From Betaproteobacteria bacterium (GTDB lineage: Bacteria; Pseudomonadota; Gammaproteobacteria; Burkholderiales; SG8-41): a stretch of 64,000 nt of DNA. The translations under genes and the position numbers were made by a program. Below, piece after piece: positions 47,410-56,749 of the stretch; position 1 is the first letter of the stretch; every line of letters begins with the position of its first letter. The notes under the pieces were generated by a model that made no database searches, was not told where the DNA came from, and saw nothing but the letters and a program-made list of their open reading frames with translations. The stretch covers positions 1 through 64,000 of the forward strand of contig JACPTK010000117.1 of NCBI GenBank assembly GCA_016192825.1, read 5' to 3'.

Positions 47410-49047
47410 TCACCGCTTCGCTTTGATGTGGTTGATCAAACCGTTGGTCGAGCTGTCGTGCGTTGAAACCGGGCCGGATGCCCCGAGCTCGGGCAGGATG
47501 CGGTCGGCGAGGCGCTTGCCGAGCTCCACGCCCCACTGGTCGAAAGCGTTCACGTCCCAGATCACCGATTGCACGAACACCTTGTGCTCGTAGAGCGCGA
47601 TCAGCGCGCCGAGCGCCCGCGCGGACAGGTCGTCGAGCAGGATCGAGGTGGTCGGCCGGCCGCCCTCGAACACGCGGTGCGGCAGCAGCCTGCGGACCTC
47701 GGCCTCCGGCAACCCCTGCTTGCGCATCGCGGCCGCCGCCTCGTCCCCGCTCATGCCGAAAGCCAGCGCTTCGGTCTGCGCCAAGAAGTTGGCGAGCAGC
47801 AGGTCGTGGTGCCCGCGCAGCCGGTGGCGGGGCCGGCAGCACGCGATGAAATCCGCCGTCACCGCCGCCGTGCCCTGGTGCAGCAGCTGGAAGTAGGCGT
47901 GCTGGCCGTCGGTGCCGGCGCTGCCCCAGGTCACCGGCGCGGTGGCGTAATCGACCGCCTCGCCGCCGCGCGACACATGCTTGCCGCAGCTCTCCATCTC
48001 GAGCTGCTGAAGGTACGCGGGCAGCAGCCGCAGCCGCTCGTCGTAGGGCACCACGGCGCGGCTCGCCACGCCGCGGAAGGTCGCGTTCCACACCTCGAGC
48101 AGGCCCAGCGCCACCGGCAGATTGCGCTCGAGCGGCGCGCCGGCGAAGTGCTCGTCCATGGCGCGCGCCCCGGCCCGCAGTTCGTCGAAGCGTTTCATGC
48201 CCGCCGCCAGCGCGATGGGCAGCCCCACCGCCGACCACAGCGAGTAGCGCCCCCCGACCCAGTCCCAGATCCGGAGCACGCGCTCCGCGGGGACGCCGAA
48301 CGCGACGGCGCGCGCGGGCTCGGCGGTGACCGCGCACAGGTGCCTCGAGGCGGCGGCCTTGCCGCCCAGCTTCGCCGCGAGCCACGCCCGCGCGGCGCGC
48401 GCATTGGCGAGCGTCTCCTGCGTGGTGAAGGTCTTGGATGCGATCACGAACAGCGTCGCGCGCGGGTCGAGCGCCGCCAGCACGGAGGAGATCGCCGCGC
48501 CGTCGACGTTGGAGACGAAGTGCAGCCGCGGCCGCGCGCCCGGAAACGGCCCGAGCGCCTCGCAGGCGAGCCGCGGGCCGAGATCGGAGCCGCCGATGCC
48601 GAGGTTGACGACGTCGGTGAGCGCGCGTCCCGTGGCGCCCTTGATGCGCCCGGTGCGCACGCCCCGCACCAGGCGGCCCATCGCGGCGAGCACGTCCTTC
48701 ACGTCGCGGGCGACGTCGCGGCCGTCGAGCACGACCGGCGCGGCGGCGCGCAACGCGGCGTGCAGCGCGGCGCGGTTCTCGGTGGCGTTGACGCGCTCGC
48801 CGGCGAACAGGCGCTTCGTCCACGATTCGAGCCCGCACTCGCGCGCGAGCGCGATGAGAAGGCGGATCGTCTCCCCGGTGAGGGCCTGCTTGGAATAATC
48901 GACGATCATGCCGTCGAAGGACAGCGAGAACTTGCGGTATCGCGCGGGGTCGCGCGCGAAAAGCTCGCGCAGGCGCACGCCGGAAACGGCGCGCTGGTGC
49001 TCGATGAGTGCCTGCCAGGAGGGCAGGGTGGAGCGGGCGGATGGCAT
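47410..49047 (-). CDS. pgi: Glucose-6-phosphate isomerase
   Basis: VVNLGIGGSDLGPRLACEAL; VIASKTFTTQETL; GSAGTDGQHAYFQLLHQGT. Confidence 0.96.
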   Translation of the reverse strand: MPSARSTLPSWQALIEHQRAVSGVRLRELFARDPARYRKFSLSFDGMIVDYSKQALTGETIRLLIALARECGLESWTKRLFAGERVNATENRAALHAALRAAAPVVLDGRDVARDVKDVLAAMGRLVRGVRTGRIKGATGRALTDVVNLGIGGSDLGPRLACEALGPFPGARPRLHFVSNVDGAAISSVLAALDPRATLFVIASKTFTTQETLANARAARAWLAAKLGGKAAASRHLCAVTAEPARAVAFGVPAERVLRIWDWVGGRYSLWSAVGLPIALAAGMKRFDELRAGARAMDEHFAGAPLERNLPVALGLLEVWNATFRGVASRAVVPYDERLRLLPAYLQQLEMESCGKHVSRGGEAVDYATAPVTWGSAGTDGQHAYFQLLHQGTAAVTADFIACCRPRHRLRGHHDLLLANFLAQTEALAFGMSGDEAAAAMRKQGLPEAEVRRLLPHRVFEGGRPTTSILLDDLSARALGALIALYEHKVFVQSVIWDVNAFDQWGVELGKRLADRILPELGASGPVSTHDSSTNGLINHIKAKR

Positions 49048-49084
49048 CACAATCCGAGTCTTGCGGAATGGGTTCGCAGACCGA

Positions 49085-49148
49085 TTCCGCACGGTACATT
49101 TCCCCTCGCCTTCCGGGAGAGGGGGAAGGGGTGAGGGTCGAGCGGCGC
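49085..49148. repeat. Dispersed GC-rich repeat, copy 2
   Basis: TTCCGCACGGTACATTTCCCCTCGCCTTCCGGGAGAGGGGGAAGGGGTGAGGGTCGAGCGGCGC, same orientation as 13892-13955. Confidence 0.85.
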
Positions 49149-49254
49149 AAGCATTTTCGCAGAGATCGATAGTTTCCTTTGTTGTGCCCGCATTCTACCC
49201 GGTTTGAGCGCGCCGCCCGCCGCCGTTGGATAGAATGTGCCGGTCGGGGATTGC

Positions 49255-49986
49255 ATGGGTGCGATCATCAAAGCGATGGGCGGCGCGCTGCGCGACCTGC
49301 GCGAGCCGCGCGTGCTCGCCGTCGGCCTCCTGCCGCCGCTCGCGGCCGTCCTGGTGTGGGTCGCGGCGGCGTGGGCGTTCGCCGACGACTGGGCGCGCTG
49401 GGTCGCGGACGGAATCGCGACCACGTCGTGGCTGACGTGGGTGCGCGATTGGGGCCTGTCCTCCGTCCTGGTTTGGGCGAGCGGGATCGCCGCGGTCGCC
49501 GCCCTGCTGCCGGCGATGCTGATCACGGCGGTACTCGTGACCGATCTCGTTGCCATGCCGGTGATCGTGCCGCTGGTCGGGGAGCGGCATTACCCGCGCC
49601 TCGAGCGGCGCGAGGGCGGCACCGTGGCGGGCAGCGTATGGAATGCGACCACCGCGGTCGTCATCTTCGCGGTGCTGTGGCTCGTCACGTTGCCGCTGTG
49701 GCTCACCGGCATCGGCGCGCTGCTGCTGCCCCCGCTGATCTCCGCCCACTTCAACCAGCGCCTGTTCCGCTACGACGCGCTCGCCGAGCATGCGAGCGCC
49801 GCCGAGCGCGAGGCGATCGTGCGCGGATCCGGCGGCAGGCTCTACCTGCTCGGGCTGGCGCTCGCCCTGCTGTATTACGTGCCGTTCGTGAACCTGGCGG
49901 TGCCGGTGCTTTCCGGGCTCGCCTTCACGCACCTGTGCCTTGCCGAGCTGGCACGGTTGCGGCACGGCGCGAGGGATGAGGGATGA
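49255..49986 (+). CDS. EI24 domain-containing membrane protein
   Basis: MGAIIKAMGGALRDLREPRVLAVGLLPPLAAVLVWV...; multi-TM. Confidence 0.82.
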   Translation: MGAIIKAMGGALRDLREPRVLAVGLLPPLAAVLVWVAAAWAFADDWARWVADGIATTSWLTWVRDWGLSSVLVWASGIAAVAALLPAMLITAVLVTDLVAMPVIVPLVGERHYPRLERREGGTVAGSVWNATTAVVIFAVLWLVTLPLWLTGIGALLLPPLISAHFNQRLFRYDALAEHASAAEREAIVRGSGGRLYLLGLALALLYYVPFVNLAVPVLSGLAFTHLCLAELARLRHGARDEG

Positions 49987-50142
49987 CCGGTTACAGCTCA
50001 CCGGACAAACTGGACAGGGTCGGCGGGCGAGCCCATTATTGCCGCAGCTGTAAATAATGGCGGGCGCCGGAATCCGCCCGTAATGCGCGTTCGGAGGAGC
50101 AGGGCATGAGGGAGGGGCCGCCGTTTCGCGCCGCTGCGCCGG

Positions 50143-50382
50143 ATGCCCGCGGGCAAGACGGTGGTGCTGGGGCTGGTTTCGACCAGGACGCCGGCGCTCG
50201 AGAACAAGGACGAGCTGAAGCGAAGAATCGAGGCCGCGTCGAAGTACGTGCCGCTGGAAAACCTGTGCGTGAGCCCCCAGTGCGGTTTCGCGAGCAGCCA
50301 TCACGGCAATAATCTCACCGAGGACGAACAGTGGCGCAAGCTGGAGCGGGTGGTGCAACTGGCCCGTGAAGTGTGGAATTGA
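50143..50382 (+). pseudogene. C-terminal fragment of cobalamin-independent methionine synthase (MetE-like)
   Basis: KTVVLGLVSTRTPALENKDELKRRIEAASKYVPLENLCVSPQCGFASSHHGNNLTEDEQWRKLERVVQLAREVWN; only the last about 80 aa present. Confidence 0.7.
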
Positions 50383-50416
50383 AATCACCTGAACAGACTA
50401 CCCGGAGGAGAATTTC

Positions 50417-51439
50417 ATGAGAACGAGACTTGCAGCTGTGCTGACGATGGTCATCGCGTTCGTTTTCCTGGCCGGCGGCGCGGCGCGCGCGCAGCCTTTC
50501 TACGAAGGCAAGACCGTGCGCATCGTGGTGGGCCTTGGCGCGGGCGGCGGTTTCGACACCTATGCCCGGGTCATCGGCCGGCACCTGGGCAAGCACATCC
50601 CCGGCAATCCCACGGTCTTCGTGGACAACATGCCCGGGGCGGGCAGCATCCTCATGACCAATTACCTGTACAAGGCGTCGAAGCCCGACGGCCTCACGGT
50701 GGGGCATTTCAACGGCGCCATCATCCTTGGCCAGGTGCTGGGCCAGAAGGGGATCGAGTTCGACGCGCGGCGCTTCGAGTACCTGGGGGCCGCGGTCAAG
50801 GAAGACGTGGTCTGCGGCCTGACCAAGGCGAGCGGCATCACCAGCACGGAGCGGTGGCGGGCCGCCGGCGCGCCGGTCAAGCTGGGGGGCGTGGCACCGG
50901 GCGCAACACCGGACAACTCCGGCAAGATCCTGAAAGCCGCGCTCGGTTTCCCGGTGCAGGTGGTCTCGGGCTACAAGGGGACGTCGGCGATCCGGCTCGC
51001 GGCGGAGAGCGGCGAGCTCGCCGGCGGCTGCTGGTCCTGGGAGTCCATGCGGGCGACCTGGCGCAAGGGGCTCGAGTCGGGCGAGGTGATCCCGGTCGTG
51101 CAGATCGTGGCGAAGCCGCTGCCCGACATTCCCAACGTGCCGCTCGCGATCAGCCTGGCCAAGACCGATGACGCGCGCAAGCTGATCATCGTGGGCGTCC
51201 AGAACAGCAGCGCCTTCGCCCGTCCCTTCGCGCTGTCGCCGGGCACGCCCAAGGACCGGGTCGAGATCCTGCACAAGGCGTTCCACGCGACGCTGAAGGA
51301 CCCGGCGTTCCTCGCGGAAGCGAAGAAGGCCAGGCTTGCGGTCGATCCCATAACCGGGCAGGAGATGCGCCGGCTGGTCGCCGACGTCTTCACGCTGGAC
51401 GCCGCGACGGTCGCCAAGCTGAAGGACGCCCTCTATTGA
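50417..51439 (+). CDS. Tripartite tricarboxylate transporter substrate-binding protein (TctC/Bug family)
   Basis: FYEGKTVRIVVGLGAGGGFDTYARVIGRHLGKHIPGNPTVFVDNMPGAGSILMTNYLY. Confidence 0.92.
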   Translation: MRTRLAAVLTMVIAFVFLAGGAARAQPFYEGKTVRIVVGLGAGGGFDTYARVIGRHLGKHIPGNPTVFVDNMPGAGSILMTNYLYKASKPDGLTVGHFNGAIILGQVLGQKGIEFDARRFEYLGAAVKEDVVCGLTKASGITSTERWRAAGAPVKLGGVAPGATPDNSGKILKAALGFPVQVVSGYKGTSAIRLAAESGELAGGCWSWESMRATWRKGLESGEVIPVVQIVAKPLPDIPNVPLAISLAKTDDARKLIIVGVQNSSAFARPFALSPGTPKDRVEILHKAFHATLKDPAFLAEAKKARLAVDPITGQEMRRLVADVFTLDAATVAKLKDALY

Positions 51440-51441
51440 GA

Positions 51442-51469
51442 GATTTGTCGGTCTTGCGACCGACAAATC
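51442..51469. repeat. TGTCGG/CCGACA hairpin
   Basis: GATTTGTCGGTCTTGCGACCGACAAATC, 2 bp after the TctC stop. Confidence 0.85.
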
Positions 51470-51501
51470 CCTGACCTGGGAAATCATGATGGTCTTATAT
51501 T

Positions 51502-51535
51502 AGGAATCTGTCGGGCGCACGCCCGACAAATTCCT
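51502..51535. repeat. TGTCGG/CCGACA hairpin
   Basis: AGGAATCTGTCGGGCGCACGCCCGACAAATTCCT. Confidence 0.85.
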
Positions 51536-51559
51536 GGGAGGAACTCCCTGCTCGCCGAG

Positions 51560-53551
51560 ATGGCCGGGGCGTTTGCCTCGGGCCTGTACCAGGTTCTGAC
51601 CCCGACGACGCTCGGCCTGATGCTGGTCGGCATCGCGCTCGGCTTCGCCGTTGGCATCCTGCCGGGACTGGGCGGACCGACCACGCTCGCCCTGATGCTG
51701 CCGTTCATCTTCACGATGCAGCCGGTGGAGGCGTTCGCCTTCCTGCTCGGGATGGCCGCCGTCACCGCCACGACCGGCGACATCACCTCGATCCTGTTCG
51801 GCGTCCCCGGCGAGCCGACGACCGCGTCGACGATCATGGACGGCCACCCGATGGCCAAGAACGGCGAGGCGGGCCGCGCGCTGGGGGCCGCGCTGATGAG
51901 CTCGCTCGTCGGCGCGATTTTCGGCGCGTTCGCGCTGGCGCTGGCCATCCCCTTCGTGCGCCCGCTGGTGCTGACTTTCGGCTCTCCCGAGTACTTCATG
52001 CTCGCCGTGCTGGGCCTGACCTTCGTGGCGTCGCTCGCGGGGGACAGCTTGCTGAAGGGGCTGATCGCGGCGGGCATCGGGCTCATGTTCGCGACGGTCG
52101 GGCTTGACCCGATCTCCGGCACGCAGCGCTACACCTTCGGCCAGTTGTTCCTGTGGGACGGCATCGGACTGGTGCCGATCACGATCGGTTTTTTCGCGAT
52201 ACCGGAGATCATCGAGCTCGCGGTGCAACGCACGGCGATCGCCCGCGCCGAGCTCGGGCGGCTGGGCGGGGTCATGGAAGGCGTCAAGGACACCTTCCGC
52301 CACGGGTGGCTCGTGATCCGCTGCAGTGCCATCGGCGCCTACGTCGGGATCATTCCCGGTATGGGCGGCAGCGTGACCCAGTGGCTCGCCTACGCCCACG
52401 CGGTGCAGAGCTCACCGGGGCGCGAGCGCTTCGGGAAGGGCGCCGTCGAGGGCGTGCTGGGCCCGGGCGCGGCCAACAACTCGACGCTCGGCGGCCACCT
52501 GGTGCCGACGGTCGCCTTCGGTGTCCCGAGCGGCGTCATGATGGCGATCCTGCTGGGGGCCTTCATCATCCAGGGGCTCGTCCCCGGGCCCAGCATGCTC
52601 ACGCCGGAAAGCCGGGGCGGCCACCTCGCGCTGACATTCTCCTTCGTCTGGACCATCGTCATCGCCAATATCGTCACCGTCGCGCTCTGTTTCCTGTTCC
52701 TGAACCAGCTCGCCAAGGTGACCCGGGTCCGCGGCAGCCTGCTGATTCCGCCGGTGCTGCTCCTGATCTACCTTGGGGCGTTCGCGGAGAAAAACGCCTT
52801 CGAGGACCTCTACCTGGTGCTGTTCTTCGGCGTGCTCGGCTGGGTGATGGAGAAGGTCCATTGGCCGCGGCCGCCGCTCATCCTGGGACTGGTGCTGGGC
52901 CCGCTTGCGGAGAACCGGCTGTTCCTCTCCGTCGACAACTACGGCGCCGAGTGGCTGCTGCGGCCGTGGGTGCTGGTGCTGATCGCCATCACGCTCGCGG
53001 GCGCGATTTACCCGATGCTCAAGGCGCGCTCGCGCAAGCGGGAAGCGCAGCCGGCTGCCGGCGCGGCCTTCGCGCCGCGATTCGGCCGGGGCACGGGCTT
53101 CACGCTCGCCGTCGTTCTGGCCCTTGCGGCAGCGCTGTGGCAGAGCCGGGACTTCGGTTTTCGCGCGGGCCTGTTCCCTTGGGCGATCGGCATACCGATG
53201 CTGGCGCTCGCGCTCCTGCAGCTCGCGATCGAGCTGGCCGGCAAATCAAGAATCCCCGCGGCGGGTATTCCGGGCTTCGAGCACCTGCTACCGGCGCGGG
53301 AGTCGGCGCGCCGCACCGTCGCAACGTTCGGCTGGGTCGTGGGCTACCTCGCCGCAATCTGGCTGCTGGGCTTCACGCTGGGCGGCATACTCAGCACGTT
53401 CCTGCTGCTCAAGCTCGGCAGCCGGGAACCCTGGCCGGTCACGCTCGCCATCACCGCGGGCGCCGCGGCGTTCGTGTATTTCGTGTTCGTGCGCGCGCTG
53501 CACGTGCCGTTTCCGCCCGGGCAGCTCTTCGTCTGGTTGGGCGTGACATGA
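51560..53551 (+). CDS. Tripartite tricarboxylate transporter: TctA permease with C-terminal TctB-like domain
   Basis: GILPGLGGPTTLALMLPF; GIIPGMGGSVTQWLAYAHAVQSS; extra about 150-aa C-terminal 4-TM segment resembling TctB. Confidence 0.92.
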   Translation: MAGAFASGLYQVLTPTTLGLMLVGIALGFAVGILPGLGGPTTLALMLPFIFTMQPVEAFAFLLGMAAVTATTGDITSILFGVPGEPTTASTIMDGHPMAKNGEAGRALGAALMSSLVGAIFGAFALALAIPFVRPLVLTFGSPEYFMLAVLGLTFVASLAGDSLLKGLIAAGIGLMFATVGLDPISGTQRYTFGQLFLWDGIGLVPITIGFFAIPEIIELAVQRTAIARAELGRLGGVMEGVKDTFRHGWLVIRCSAIGAYVGIIPGMGGSVTQWLAYAHAVQSSPGRERFGKGAVEGVLGPGAANNSTLGGHLVPTVAFGVPSGVMMAILLGAFIIQGLVPGPSMLTPESRGGHLALTFSFVWTIVIANIVTVALCFLFLNQLAKVTRVRGSLLIPPVLLLIYLGAFAEKNAFEDLYLVLFFGVLGWVMEKVHWPRPPLILGLVLGPLAENRLFLSVDNYGAEWLLRPWVLVLIAITLAGAIYPMLKARSRKREAQPAAGAAFAPRFGRGTGFTLAVVLALAAALWQSRDFGFRAGLFPWAIGIPMLALALLQLAIELAGKSRIPAAGIPGFEHLLPARESARRTVATFGWVVGYLAAIWLLGFTLGGILSTFLLLKLGSREPWPVTLAITAGAAAFVYFVFVRALHVPFPPGQLFVWLGVT

Positions 53552-53625
53552 TGCAGCGTGACGTGATCAAGCGTGACGTGGTGAGGCGTGACGTGGTGAG
53601 GCGAAAAAAAGCGTGAATCGTGGTT
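53546..53625. repeat. Direct quasi-repeats around the TctA stop
   Basis: GCGTGACATGATGCA GCGTGACGTGATCAA GCGTGACGTGGTGAG GCGTGACGTGGTGAG GCG... Confidence 0.85.
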
Positions 53626-53745
53626 TCCCGGATCGAGTCCGGGGCAGGCTCTTGTGAGTCGTGATTCGACCCGGGAATGAAAACGCCGCGCAGTTCTCGC
53701 GCGGTGTTCTCCCCTAATTTGTATTTCTTGGCGGTCGTGGCTTCT

Positions 53746-53952
53746 AGCAGCCTGTCGGACTTGGCATTCCGACAGGCTGCTCACAGCAAAACCGCCTGCG
53801 AATTTCGAATGACATTCGGGATGACGACCCGTCTTGGCCCCCAACGGACGCGCGCGCGGGCTGAAAATAGGGCTTTTACAGCCATTTTCTTCTGTTTTTG
53901 CGCGGGCGGTTTTGCATCAGGAGTTTGTCGGCCCTAAGTCCGACAAACTCCT
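53746..53952. mobile_element. Putative about 207-bp MITE-like element bounded by TGTCGG/CCGACA hairpins
   Basis: Hairpin 53746-53781; GCAAAACCGCC 53786; inverted GGCGGTTTTGC 53905; hairpin 53919-53952; related half element at 36691. Confidence 0.7.
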
Positions 53953-54000
53953 AGGCGGTTAATGTAGCCTTTCGAACCCGGCCGCAATGCCCTGCCCACA

Positions 54001-54414
54001 TCATTTCTTCGGCGCTTTCAACGCCACGACGTATAAGACGATGTCGGACTTTCCGATGTTCTTGGGCACAAAGGGCTTGTCCGCCTCGTAAACTTTCACC
54101 TCGCCGGTCTGGTACACGACGTTGTCGGTTTTGCCGTCGGAAAAGGTGCGCTGGATCGTTCCACCCTTCAAGACACGGATGATGCGAAACGGACGCGGAA
54201 TATTCGGGCCCTGATCGCCAGGCTTGAACGTCACCTCCTGCACCCGGACCTTGTCGTTGTCAAACAGCAGCTTTGTTGGCGACCAGTCCCGTGCCGTTTT
54301 CGCCGCCTTGCCGTCTTTCGCCCCATCCTGCGCCATGGCCGGACTCACAGCCGGTCCTGCTACAACGAAGGCAATGGCCAGAAGACCCACGAAGCAGCGT
54401 GCTGATTTGCTCAT
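54001..54414 (-). CDS. Exported cupin-like protein
   Basis: Signal peptide MSKSARCFVGLLAIAFVVAGPAVSPAMA; KLLFDNDKVRVQEVTFKPGDQG...RIIRVLKGGTIQRTFSDG. Confidence 0.7.
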   Translation of the reverse strand: MSKSARCFVGLLAIAFVVAGPAVSPAMAQDGAKDGKAAKTARDWSPTKLLFDNDKVRVQEVTFKPGDQGPNIPRPFRIIRVLKGGTIQRTFSDGKTDNVVYQTGEVKVYEADKPFVPKNIGKSDIVLYVVALKAPKK

Positions 54415-54586
54415 AACCCCCTCCTGTCTTTTGAAAAAAACCACGGATCGACCTTGATTTGCCCTACGTCCAATGTGTAATCCAGCCCCGGGAAAAAAGT
54501 CCCGAACAAACGACTAAGCTTTGGCGAAGGACGCGAAACACCGCATAATTCAGCACGTTGGAATGACGTTTCGCTGAGGCCGAACC

Positions 54587-56302
54587 ATGTTCGTTGGCAC
54601 TGAACCCCCAGCCGCGCCGGGCGTGACGAGGTTGCGGATCGGAGGCTGGACGGTCGAGCCCGCGCTGAATCAGTTCTCGGCCGAGGGCAAGACCGTGAAG
54701 GTCGAGCCCAAGGCCATGGCCGTCCTTCTCTATCTTGCGGACCGGCCGGGGCAGGTGGTGAGTCGGGAGGCGCTGCTTTCAGCCATCTGGTCCGGCGTGG
54801 TGGTGGGCGACGACGCCCTCACCCAGGTCGTTGTCAAATTGCGGAAGGCACTGGGGGATGCGCCGGAAGAGCCGGCCTATATCCAGACGATCTCGAAGGG
54901 GGGCTACCGCCTGGTCGCCCCGGTGGTCCGGTCGGCTGAGCATCCGGCCGCTCGGGTGGGCCCGGCCTTGGAATCGTTGCCCGCTGAAGGCAAACGGCGC
55001 GCCCCGTGGCTGGCGGGAGCGGCAGTCGCCGCATTGCTGCTTGTTGCCGCCGGAGCCTGGTGGATCAAGAGTGAGCGCGTAACCAGCGTCCCTCGAGAGC
55101 AGGCGGCAATGGCGGGCGCCCAGATGTCCCGCACAACGCAGCCGACCGTTGCCATCAGGCCGTTCGAGGCGCTCGGCAATGATCCCCAGGAAGTGCTGCT
55201 GGCCCGGGGCATCACGGCGGACCTCGTCACCGATCTGTCAAAGGTGTTCGGGCTCTGGGTCATTCGCGTTGCGCCCATGAGCGGCCACACCGGCGGCGAG
55301 GCCCCGCCCGATGCTCCCCCAATCCGCTATCTCGTGTCCGGTACCGTCCAGCGCTTCGACGAGCGCTTGCGGGTGCAGGTCCATCTCGCGGACGCGAGGA
55401 CGGGAAAACAGCTATGGTCGGAGCGTTTCGACCGCGCACTGACTGGCCTCTTCGAGATTCAGGACGAGATTGGGCCGAAGATTCTTCGTTTGCTGCCCGT
55501 GAAGGTCAGCGAGGCCGAAAAGCGACGCGTTGCGCAGCGCTATACCCGGAATCTGGATGCGTACGAAACCTTTCAGCTCGGACAATCGGCGCTCCATGTC
55601 CGGCGAAAAGCGGAGAACGAGGCCGCCCGCGAAATGTTCCGGCGCGCCATCGGCCTGGACGCGGCTTTTGCTCGCGCCTATGCGGGGCTCGCGATGACTT
55701 ACGCCGCGGACTATCGCAATCAGTGGACCGGGGATGGCGCCGCCGCGCTGGACCGCGCATTTGAGTTGGCTCGAACTGCATACCAGATCAACCCGGACAT
55801 TCCAGAGACTTACTGGGTGCTCGCCTTTGTTCACGCGCATCGGCGCCAGCACGACCGGGCGCTGCAGCATCTGGAAACCGCCCTGCGGCTCTATCCATCA
55901 TTCGCCGACGGATATGCCTTGATGGGCGGCATCTACACGTCTATCGGGCGTCCGGCGGATGGCGTGCCGCTGCTGCGCACCGCGATTCGCCTCGTTCCAG
56001 AATCGGGCTATCTCTACTTCATGCTGCTCGGGCGGGCCTATCTGTTCCTCGGCGACCTGGAGCAGGCACGGGTGAATCTGGAGCACGCGTTATCGCGCAA
56101 CCCCGAGTTCATTGACGCGCGCGTCTACATGGCGGCCGTGCAGGTGGCGGCGGGCGACAAGGCCGCGGCGGCGTGGGAGGCGGAGGAAATCCGCGCGCTG
56201 CAACCCGGCTTTACCGTTCATCGCTGGCTCGAAACCAATCCGACAGCTGACGCCACACTGAGGACAAAGCTCATACAGGCGTTGGGCGAGCTGGGATTCT
56301 GA
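54587..56302 (+). CDS. CadC/ToxR-type wHTH transmembrane regulator with TPR C-terminus
   Basis: wHTH (VEPKAMAVLLYLADRPGQVVSREALLSAIWSGVVVGDDALTQVVVKLRKALGD), TM, TPR repeats. Confidence 0.9.
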   Translation: MFVGTEPPAAPGVTRLRIGGWTVEPALNQFSAEGKTVKVEPKAMAVLLYLADRPGQVVSREALLSAIWSGVVVGDDALTQVVVKLRKALGDAPEEPAYIQTISKGGYRLVAPVVRSAEHPAARVGPALESLPAEGKRRAPWLAGAAVAALLLVAAGAWWIKSERVTSVPREQAAMAGAQMSRTTQPTVAIRPFEALGNDPQEVLLARGITADLVTDLSKVFGLWVIRVAPMSGHTGGEAPPDAPPIRYLVSGTVQRFDERLRVQVHLADARTGKQLWSERFDRALTGLFEIQDEIGPKILRLLPVKVSEAEKRRVAQRYTRNLDAYETFQLGQSALHVRRKAENEAAREMFRRAIGLDAAFARAYAGLAMTYAADYRNQWTGDGAAALDRAFELARTAYQINPDIPETYWVLAFVHAHRRQHDRALQHLETALRLYPSFADGYALMGGIYTSIGRPADGVPLLRTAIRLVPESGYLYFMLLGRAYLFLGDLEQARVNLEHALSRNPEFIDARVYMAAVQVAAGDKAAAAWEAEEIRALQPGFTVHRWLETNPTADATLRTKLIQALGELGF

Positions 56303-56378
56303 CGCCACGTCCGGTATTGCCGTCAGCTACGAGTCACCGGTCGCGGTTCATCAGTTTGATGCTTGCGTCCTGGAGGGC

Positions 56379-56445
56379 TAAGGGGTCAACGCTTTACAGG
56401 CTAAGGGGTCAACAGGCTAAGGGGTCAACAACAGGCTAAGGGGTC
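56379..56445. repeat. Tandem GGCTAAGGGGTCAAC repeats (4 units)
   Basis: Four GGCTAAGGGGTCAAC cores with variable spacers. Confidence 0.85.
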
Positions 56446-56748
56446 AACGCTTTACCTTATAGTAATCCAACAGCTTCTGCATCGGCGCTTGCGGCTTAGC
56501 GCTTTCCACCTCGGCCTGAGGAACCGGTGAGGAACCGGGGTCAGTGTAACTTTCCCCTATAGCAGTTAAATCTCCTCATCCCTCATCCCTTTCACGGCTA
56601 AGGGGTCAACGCTTTACCTTATAGTAATCCAACAGCTTCTGCATCGGCGCTTGCGGCTTAGCGCTTTCCACCTCGGCCTGAGGAACCGGGGTCAGTGTAA
56701 CTTTCCCCTATAGCAGTTAAATCTCCTCATCCCTCATCCCTTTCAGGC
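56432..56748. repeat. Duplicated block of about 150 bp (two copies)
   Basis: GGCTAAGGGGTCAACGCTTTACCTTATAGTAATCCAACAGC...CTCCTCATCCCTCATCCCTTTCA repeated; copy 1 has an extra GGTGAGGAACC insertion. Confidence 0.92.
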
Positions 56749-56749
56749 T

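Noticed and set aside
53746-53952. Insertion sequence
   Set aside because: No transposase ORF; retained only as a MITE-like candidate.
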